From NCBI GenBank assembly GCA_003648195.1, contig QMOK01000006.1, positions 1-32,716 on the forward strand: a stretch of 32,716 nt of DNA, given 5' to 3'. Source of the stretch: Chloroflexota bacterium. Its GTDB lineage: Bacteria > Chloroflexota > Anaerolineae > Anaerolineales > UBA11858. Position 1 is the first letter of the stretch. Every line of letters starts with the position of its first letter. The translations under genes were made by a program, and so were the position numbers. Below the pieces are notes generated by a model. The model was not told the origin of the DNA. It worked only from the letters and a program-made list of their open reading frames with translations, and ran no database searches. Of this stretch, positions 26,005-32,716 are shown piece by piece.

Positions 26005-28347
26005 TTAGTCTTGGTTTATATCTAAGCAGAGCGGCATACCGATAGTATCGTCCAGAATCACGTCAGGGAATGTCGGGTCTTCGTCCGGGAATGAGCCGAT
26101 TCCGTGATACATTTCTAGAAACTCGGGCACGGCAAAGACCACTTCGTGCATGTAGGTGCGTTGCTGCTGCTCAGCGAACAGCGCCGCTTCTTGCACCGAG
26201 ACGCAGCCATCACCATCACTGTCGGCAGATTTGTCGCTGAATGCGATGTTGAAATAATGGGTAAACACCCCGCCTATAATGGGCAGTCCTTCCTCTTCTA
26301 AGCCGCTCCAGCCGTACTCGTCCCCATCTACTGCCGCGATGCTTAGGTAGGGCGCCGGGTCGTTAGCGACCACGCCGGTGAAATTGGCGGCCTGACAGGC
26401 GTCTATGACCAATACTCGCCGCCGGCTGGGGATTTTTTCCCACGCGTCAGCGAAGAAGTTGTTCCACTCTAGCACATCGCTTAGGTAACGCCCGTGCGCG
26501 GCCACGTAGACCAGCACCACGTCTTCTTCGGCGGCGTTTTCTGCCAGCCAATCCAAATCATCTCGCAGCGTTTCCCCATCAAACTCCTTTAGCTCGTGGA
26601 TATGTTTGGGATTCCAACCTGCATTTATCAATATCTCTCGCATTTGTGTGATGCCAATATAGTCTACCGGCAGGTCGGTCATGTTGACGTCGCTGTAGTC
26701 GTCTTTTTGTGCCAGCACCGCCCATCCCGTGAATCTCCCGCCATTGCTAGTTTGGTTAGAAGAAGTCGGAGTGGGGGCATTTTCTTTGTCATAGACCCAA
26801 TCTAGGAATAATTTGGTCAGATCGCATTGGCAATGCTGTTCGGCTAATGCCCAAAACGCCGTGCCTGTGCCAATATCCCATTTGTAAGTTTGGTAGTAGT
26901 CGCGCAGGAAGATGTCAAAGGTCTTTTGCCCCATCTCTTCTGCCAGGGTTTGGATGAAGATTGGCCCGCGCCCGTAGACGATGGCTCCATATTCTCTGCC
27001 CTCATAATCACCAGCGGGCAGGCCAATGGGGATGTCGGCGTAATCAACACGGCTCCAGCGGTAATCCCACGAATCGCGATAATCTTCGGCGGCGAAATTG
27101 CTGTATCTGTCTTCAAAGTAGAGACCGGTGAGGTATTGTACAATGGCTTCATCTACCCAGGGTTCGCCCATTTGGTCATTGCCAACGGCGTTGTAGAACC
27201 ATTGGTGACCGACTTCGTGCGCGATGACGGATTCCATCATCACCGCGGCTGGTAAACCGCCTATTTCCGCGTTGAGGTCGTAAACGCCAAGGGTGATGCC
27301 CGTCATGCCAGGATATTCAATCCCCAGCGCTTGCATGGGTGTGCTGGCAACGTCAAACTCTGTGTATGGATAGGTGCCGAAGCGGTCGCTAAAAACGTTT
27401 AGCGCATGGGACGCAATTTCTAGGGCCAGATTCCCTGCTTTTTGGTATTCGGCAAAGGTGTAGCTGTTGACTATTGTGTCTCCCACTCTATTGCTGACCT
27501 TGACGTAGTGCTCGCTGGCAGCGAGGTAAAAATCACGGGCAGGGCCAGCGGCAATGGTTACTATTTGTTGGTCTCCCTCTTGCTTGTTATTTATCTCTAC
27601 GCCAGGAGCAACGATGATTAAGTCTGCGGGAGCGGTGACGCGCACTAGGTAAAAGCTGGCGTCAAAGTATGAGAGATCGCCGTTGGAGTAGGGGGCGTAG
27701 GCGTACCATCCATCTTCATCGTAGGCGGGAACGGCGGGGTAGAATTCGTCTAAGACCAGCACTTCTTCAAAGTAGCCGAATAAACCATAGTTGCCGGCCA
27801 TTGTGCGCGTTACGGTTACTTCAAAATCCATTTCGATGATGGCACGTTCGCCGGGTTGCAGTGCGCTTGGGAGAGGCACACGGAGCGAGCTGTTTTTCGC
27901 TTCGTAGGCGGATTCAACATCCGCGCCATCTACTTTTACATTAGAGACGGTCAACCCTCCGCCAGAGGTGTTCGGGAAGAGGCGGAAATAAACTTCGTTG
28001 AGTGGTTCATTTTCCTGGTTGGTGTAACGCAGTTCCTGATGGCCTTGGAGGACATCTAGCCCGGCGGGGATTTCCAGCTCAATATGGTAGATGGTCGCGC
28101 CTGGGAGTTGCTCGAGTACGGGCTGTTCGGCGTTGATAAGCCCCGTGCTGAAGACCTCGCGATCGTCCCAGCCTGCTTCAAAGGGATCGGACGCAACGGA
28201 CGCGGGTTCAACTTCTGTGGGGGAGGGTGATGTCAGAACCTCTGGCGCTGGGGTGGGTTCGGCCTGTTTGCACCCTCCTAGCAAGGCTATGATAGCCATT
28301 GCGGCAGCGATGAGGTGCATGAAGTGTTTTGGGCGTTGGGTGGACAT
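26005..28347 (-). CDS. Lipoprotein: M1-family metallopeptidase fused to caspase-like domain with EF-hand-like loop
   Basis: Lipobox LLGGCKQ; HEVGHQWFYNAVGNDQMGEPWVDE (HExxH-x18-E); caspase-like LVYVAAHG and VLVIDACQAA; DSDGDGCVSVQEA. Confidence 0.8.
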   Translation of the reverse strand: MSTQRPKHFMHLIAAAMAIIALLGGCKQAEPTPAPEVLTSPSPTEVEPASVASDPFEAGWDDREVFSTGLINAEQPVLEQLPGATIYHIELEIPAGLDVLQGHQELRYTNQENEPLNEVYFRLFPNTSGGGLTVSNVKVDGADVESAYEAKNSSLRVPLPSALQPGERAIIEMDFEVTVTRTMAGNYGLFGYFEEVLVLDEFYPAVPAYDEDGWYAYAPYSNGDLSYFDASFYLVRVTAPADLIIVAPGVEINNKQEGDQQIVTIAAGPARDFYLAASEHYVKVSNRVGDTIVNSYTFAEYQKAGNLALEIASHALNVFSDRFGTYPYTEFDVASTPMQALGIEYPGMTGITLGVYDLNAEIGGLPAAVMMESVIAHEVGHQWFYNAVGNDQMGEPWVDEAIVQYLTGLYFEDRYSNFAAEDYRDSWDYRWSRVDYADIPIGLPAGDYEGREYGAIVYGRGPIFIQTLAEEMGQKTFDIFLRDYYQTYKWDIGTGTAFWALAEQHCQCDLTKLFLDWVYDKENAPTPTSSNQTSNGGRFTGWAVLAQKDDYSDVNMTDLPVDYIGITQMREILINAGWNPKHIHELKEFDGETLRDDLDWLAENAAEEDVVLVYVAAHGRYLSDVLEWNNFFADAWEKIPSRRRVLVIDACQAANFTGVVANDPAPYLSIAAVDGDEYGWSGLEEEGLPIIGGVFTHYFNIAFSDKSADSDGDGCVSVQEAALFAEQQQRTYMHEVVFAVPEFLEMYHGIGSFPDEDPTFPDVILDDTIGMPLCLDINQD

Positions 28348-28556
28348 AGTTTATTCCTTTGTTGTGAGGGGGATTTGGGGAATTGGTAGGCTGGGAAACT
28401 GGTAGGTTGGTAGATTGGTTTCTACGTACCAAGCTTGTTATAGTAATACGCAAAAAAATGAGATTTGGTTCAACTTTGGGGTTGGTCGCTTACCCCAAGC
28501 GCAGATGATGCTTTCAAAATTTCGGTTTTATTTACCGTGAACTTATCTATTCCCCC

Positions 28557-29084
28557 TTAAGTATTGGTCTGACCGATTGCCTCCAATTGCCCCAAAACGT
28601 GTTCAGTCCCGCATTTTTTTGCCCGCCAATAGAGGTAGTCCCAATCTATAAGGGTGAAGACATTCCCCAGCATAGCTTCTACATCCTCCCAGTCGTGTTT
28701 CCCCACCTCTGTGCCGCGCCCCCATATAGCTTTGAGCAAGATGTTGTCTTCAGGAGGGATGACGGGGGCAATGACGCCCGCGACCTCATACCAATCCAAT
28801 CTTTCAGCCATCGCTTTGTCTAAATCTATGACATCCAATCCGGCGATGATGTCAATATTTGGCAATTTGATTCCCCGTACAGAGCCATCCCTTTGCCGCT
28901 CTACACGCGCTTCGGGAAAGAGAGCGGCTAATTGGTCTCCCTCCGTGGATGGGATTAGAATGTCCACATCGGTCAGCAGGCGGTGAGACCCGTAAACTGA
29001 GGCAGCCGCTCCCGCAAATACGCACCAGGTTATTTTTGCTTCGTCTAAACGGCGGGCGACTTCTTTTAGAGGTAGTGAGTTCAT
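28557..29084 (-). CDS. Nucleotidyltransferase-fold protein
   Basis: WCVFAGAAASVYGSHRLLTDVDILIPS. Confidence 0.65.
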   Translation of the reverse strand: MNSLPLKEVARRLDEAKITWCVFAGAAASVYGSHRLLTDVDILIPSTEGDQLAALFPEARVERQRDGSVRGIKLPNIDIIAGLDVIDLDKAMAERLDWYEVAGVIAPVIPPEDNILLKAIWGRGTEVGKHDWEDVEAMLGNVFTLIDWDYLYWRAKKCGTEHVLGQLEAIGQTNT

Positions 29085-29086
29085 AT

Positions 29087-29201
29087 TTATTCAGCCACTA
29101 AATGAAAATGGAGTTGCTTGATATCCTTGGCCTGCAAGTGGAATGTTTTCGTCTGGCATCCAATCAGCGTGCGCGTGACGTATCAGGTAGAGAGTGGGCA
29201 T
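29087..29201 (-). pseudogene. Histidine phosphatase (RHG) remnant, copy 1
   Basis: MPTLYLIRHAHADWMPDENIPLAG; C-end HLQAKDIKQLHFHLVAE* in another frame. Confidence 0.55.
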
Positions 29202-29232
29202 AGTTCATCGTGTTTTTCTGATAGTGTTATGC
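29092..29232. repeat. Direct repeat copy 1 flanking the TA islet
   Basis: About 87% identical by hand alignment to 30170-30311, with two perfect blocks of about 36-38 nt. Confidence 0.85.
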
Positions 29233-29268
29233 TGGACAATCCATCTGTATTTTCCCCCATCATCTCCA

Positions 29269-29316
29269 CTATCGAACGCGGATGCCTTTCTCGGTGACTA
29301 CAATGTAATGGCCTCT
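29269..29316 (-). pseudogene. C-terminal scrap of a DUF5615 PIN-like toxin
   Basis: RGHYIVVTEKGIRVR* directly after the DUF433 stop, resembling the DUF5615 C-terminus. Confidence 0.45.
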
Positions 29317-29528
29317 TACTCCACTACGTTAGCTGCATAGGTTATGGCTGCCTCAATATCTACAGCTTCCAATCGGGGATACTCATGCAGAATTTCTTCG
29401 GTTCTAATACCTTGTCCTAGCATTTTTAAAATGAGCGCAACAGGAAGCCGCGTTCCACGAATAATGGGCTTTCCAACCATGATGTTGGGATCAAGAATAA
29501 TTCGACCGTGTATATTGTTATTTTTCAT
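29316..29528 (-). CDS. DUF433 family antitoxin
   Basis: GRIILDPNIMVGKPIIRGTRLPVALILKMLGQGIRTEEILHEYPRLEAVDIEAAITYAANVV. Confidence 0.85.
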   Translation of the reverse strand: MKNNNIHGRIILDPNIMVGKPIIRGTRLPVALILKMLGQGIRTEEILHEYPRLEAVDIEAAITYAANVVE

Positions 29529-29578
29529 CGGTTCCAGGGATTATTGGCGCCGTGGACGGCACTGTGAGCGGGATATGG

Positions 29579-29845
29579 TTATTTGTATACCTCTCGGCGA
29601 TGTCTAGCTTTCAAGACAACCAGCTTACCAGTTGTTCGATCTAGCTGGTAAATGATCCGATAGTTACCTACACGGTATTTGAATGCCCCGCTCCACTCGT
29701 CTCCTAGCGCTTGATGGCGCAATAGTTCTGCGTTTTCTCCCATCCATTCTAGTTTGTCCAAAAGACGTGTCCGCATAGTGCTATCAAGACGCTTCATGTC
29801 TTCTTGCGCCACAACAGTCAAGACGACTTGAAAAGGCCTCGTCAT
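29579..29845 (-). CDS. RelE/ParE-superfamily toxin
   Basis: LRHQALGDEWSGAFKYRVGNYRIIYQLDRTTGKLVVLKARHRREVYK. Confidence 0.85.
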   Translation of the reverse strand: MTRPFQVVLTVVAQEDMKRLDSTMRTRLLDKLEWMGENAELLRHQALGDEWSGAFKYRVGNYRIIYQLDRTTGKLVVLKARHRREVYK

Positions 29846-30078
29846 TCAATTTGCTCCCGAAAGCTTTCCAAATCCACACTTTCCCCAAAACTTGCCTGTT
29901 CTATGGAGCGTCTGAGAGATGATGCAAACTCGGGTTGTAATTCTGAATTATCTTCATCTTGCAATCCTATCAATGCATCCATTAATTGGGTAAGCCAGAC
30001 ACTCAGGCGTTTATCTATAGTATTTTCAATCATTTCTTCAAATTCTTTTGCTGTCAATGTTCCTAAGACGTTTTCCAT
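29842..30078 (-). CDS. Antitoxin partner of the RelE-like toxin
   Basis: Small acidic ORF, ATGA overlap with the toxin. Confidence 0.7.
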   Translation of the reverse strand: MENVLGTLTAKEFEEMIENTIDKRLSVWLTQLMDALIGLQDEDNSELQPEFASSLRRSIEQASFGESVDLESFREQIE

Positions 30079-30161
30079 ATCTCAACTCCTTTCATAGTCT
30101 GGCCCATTGCTTTGTAACCAGTCATTAGGATATTCAATATACTTAATTATACTCCACAATC

Positions 30162-30279
30162 TCACCCCTCAGCTACCAAATGAAAATGGAGTTGCTTGAT
30201 ATCCTTGGCCTGCAAATGGTCGGTTTTTATCTGGCGTCCAATCAGCGTGCGCGTGACGTATCAGGTAGAGAGTGGTTAT
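30162..30279 (-). pseudogene. Histidine phosphatase (RHG) remnant, copy 2 (start codon decayed to ATA)
   Basis: (I)TTLYLIRHAHADWTPDKNRPFAG; C-end HLQAKDIKQLHFHLVAEG* in another frame. Confidence 0.5.
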
Positions 30280-30311
30280 GGTTTACCGTGTTTTTCTGAC
30301 GGGGTTACGCT
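30170..30311. repeat. Direct repeat copy 2 flanking the TA islet
   Basis: See 29092-29232. Confidence 0.85.
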
Positions 30312-30483
30312 GCTCAGGGGATGTTTTCGGCCTTGATCCTAATGTGGCTTCAATAAAAAATTAACCCTTACAAATCACGCTGCGTGTTGCGGAACGCAGT
30401 GAGGTATACTCGCAATTACATGTCCTTAGCGGGGATTCTTTCAGTGAAGCTTGTTTAGGGTGAATAGATATTGCTTTGTGTCT

Positions 30484-31538
30484 TTATCTAAATATGAGTA
30501 CACCGTATATAATTATAATCACGACGGTAAATGTTATCAGTCCAATTTGCTTCATTTTTGAAAACTTATGCCATCTCATCCTTATTTCAAAAACATCTGA
30601 CATAAGTTTACCCAACACCCAACCAGTACCTGCTCCAACACACAAGGAAACGATAGTTCCAATTACCGCAAGCCAACCTTGAATGCCTAATTTTTCCGTA
30701 TTTGGGCCGTAAAATGCTCCGCCTAAAAAAATTCCGAGAATCGCGCCCAAAAATTTTGCAGGAACTTGTTGCTGTGAAGCAAAGTATTTTTCTTTTGCAT
30801 TTCTAATAACATCTCGTTCTTTCTTTGACGCTGGAAAAATACTCTCATTGTGTCGAATTAAACTTACATGCTGGCTGAAAGTTTGCGACGGTGTCTCCAA
30901 TTGCTTAGTTGTTTCACGCAAATAAGGACTTGGTGGAATTGAAATAATAAAAAGGTTTTTTCCATCAATTTTTTCCTGAAAGCATTCAATATCTAGTGGT
31001 GTATCACATGCGGCATCAACCCAGTCTCGAATGTTACGTTCCGTTGGAAGTTTATCACCCACATCATAGAGTTTTCTACTTCCAGTAGCATCAATCATGT
31101 CCCCCGCTCCAAAAATTATATACCCCACCTCGTCTGCAGAGTATGCGTCGCCATTCGATACGCTCAGAACATCTTTTATTAGTTCGTTAATCTGCTTTTT
31201 TCGAAATTCATTATCTTCGTGATAAATCTTTGGTAATTGACGTTTAAAGTCAAGTTTTGCCCCTTCTTTTCTAGTTAGAAAACTTGGGATGGTTCATTTT
31301 GAACTAGAAATTAGTGGACACTTTTTCTCATTAAGCACATGTCATTGCGAACCCCCGTTTCTTGGGTGTGTGGCACGCTCTGCGCCCCCTTGCGGGGCTC
31401 TCCCTGATTTCAAAGCCACTGTGTTAACCGGGAGACTGCCACGTCACAAAAAACGTTCCTCGCAGTGACATATTGATTTGAAAAGTGTCTACATATTTGT
31501 GAACCATCCCGAAAACTTTTTACAATACCTGTGTTCAT
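30484..31538 (-). pseudogene. AlbA_2/Schlafen-like domain protein with C-terminal TM helices, interrupted by the element at 31286-31510
   Basis: Main part SFLTRKEGAKLDFKRQLPKIYHEDNEFRKKQINELIKDVLSVSNGDAYSADEVGYIIFGAGD... Removing 225 bp plus one 8-bp TSD gives ATGAACACAGGTATTGTAAAAAGTTTTCTAACTAGA... in frame (822 nt, 274 codons with stop). Confidence 0.75.
31286..31510. mobile_element. MITE-like non-coding insertion with TIRs and 8-bp TSD
   Basis: GGGATGGTTCA...TGAACCATCCC termini (11 of 11); GAAAACTT at 31278-31285 and 31511-31518; nested GACACTTTT and ATGTCAYTGCGA inverted repeats. Confidence 0.85.
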
Positions 31539-31642
31539 ATATCTCCATCATCTGTAGCTCAACGAGTTGCTTCACTTGCCAGTCGCTTTTACTCTTTTCC
31601 CTCTTCCCCAACCCGTAGGGGTGTCCTCATTTCCCCGTCTCT

Positions 31643-32579
31643 TTAAAACAAATACCTCGTCCCCACTGACCCCACCACAAACGCCCCCGGCATCTGATTT
31701 GCAAACTCATTGATCGCGTCAAAGCCCGTGCAGTGCATAGGAACGACCATTTCTGGGTTCAATTTCTTAATCTCATCAACCGCGTACTGAATATCCTCCG
31801 CGTTCGATCGTCCCAGGTGATACCCCCCCGATGATGCCCCATACCTTGTCCACACCGCTGATCTCACGAGCATAGTTGGCGGTGTTCACAATCCCCGAAT
31901 GGGCGCATCCAGAAAGGACAACCAACCCCTTACCCCTGACATTAATGACAATGGCCTGGTCGTCTTCAAGATAATCTGGGATAAACTCATCCCCTTTGCG
32001 GTAAGCCAGGTTTGTAGGGATACCCGCCGATTCCAAGCTCAAACGCGGAACAGCGCCCGTAGTCCAGCATCCAGGCCCAAGCCGGTAGGGTTCTTCGGAT
32101 AATATCAGGTCTGCGCCAGCCGCCTCCCAGTCCTCGCGTGGGATAATGATCGGGCCGTACTTTTTCCCAGTTCTCTCGCTAATTTTCCAGCGTTCCCGAA
32201 AGACGTGCGGATGGGCTATAAATGGGACAGAGCGGCCTTTTGCCCAATTCTCCATCTCCTCGATTGTGGCGTCCGCATCCCATTCCCGAACGCTTGGGCG
32301 GACAGCGATCTTTTCAAGCACATCGGTCATGGCCGCGTAGTGGTCATAGTGTCCGTGGCTGAGGGCAATCTTATCAACCGTGGCGAGGTCAATTCCCATG
32401 CGTTCCGCGTTTTCTAGCAGCGCAATGCGTGTAACCCCAGCGTCCCACAGGATTCTTATTCCCGCGTCCCTGAGGTCAACTAGCGCGGAGAATCCATGCT
32501 CTGCCAAGAGAGGCTTGTCGGTGAATCGCTTCACGGTATCGCTTGACTTGAGCATCAAATCGGCTCGGTTGTCAACCAA
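31643..32579 (-). pseudogene. Metallo-beta-lactamase fold hydrolase, frameshifted in a G7 tract
   Basis: LSHGHYDHYAAM (HxHxDH); VDKVWGIIGG continues in another frame as YHLGRSNAEDIQYAVDEIKKLNPEMVVPMHCTGFDAI. Confidence 0.8.
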
Positions 32580-32716
32580 GATGGTAATCTCTACCAGGGC
32601 AAACGCATTTAGCCAGAAAGCACCTTAAAAAGGTAGTTCATATCCCATCCGGCCAACATACGTTTAGCCTTTATACCGCACTGAGCAGTAGTTTCTTTCT
32701 TGAGCAAATTCAAGCA

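Overview
The window looks like a bacterial chromosome segment. Gene content suggests Chloroflexi/Anaerolineae, but that is inference only. Housekeeping genes include murJ, murB, degV, a lipid kinase plus PlsC-type acyltransferase, two Hsp20s plus a CbpA-like J protein, a UbiA-family prenyltransferase and an LCP protein. They alternate with an accessory fraction of toxin-antitoxin (TA) genes, sensory kinases, decayed genes and small repeats. No rRNA, tRNA or CRISPR array was recognised. Best observations: (1) a 225-bp MITE-like element with 11-bp terminal inverted repeats and a perfect 8-bp target duplication splits an AlbA_2/Schlafen-like membrane gene, and removing it by eye restores an ATG-initiated in-frame ORF; (2) a lipoprotein fuses an M1 metallopeptidase to a caspase-like domain with an EF-hand-like loop; (3) a zinc-ribbon / MshEN-like / histidine kinase may sense c-di-GMP; (4) a reductive-dehalogenase-like protein has N-terminal transmembrane helices; (5) two antitoxin genes remain intact beside gutted toxins, and several other genes show internal deletions with both ends kept; (6) a TA islet is flanked by 87%-identical direct repeats that are themselves phosphatase remnants; (7) one in-frame UGA splits a roughly 1065-aa hybrid kinase; (8) a structured, possibly 6S-like ncRNA lies downstream of ubiA; (9) a dispersed paired-palindrome repeat shows compensatory changes. 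All family calls come from motif reading by eye, with no database search.
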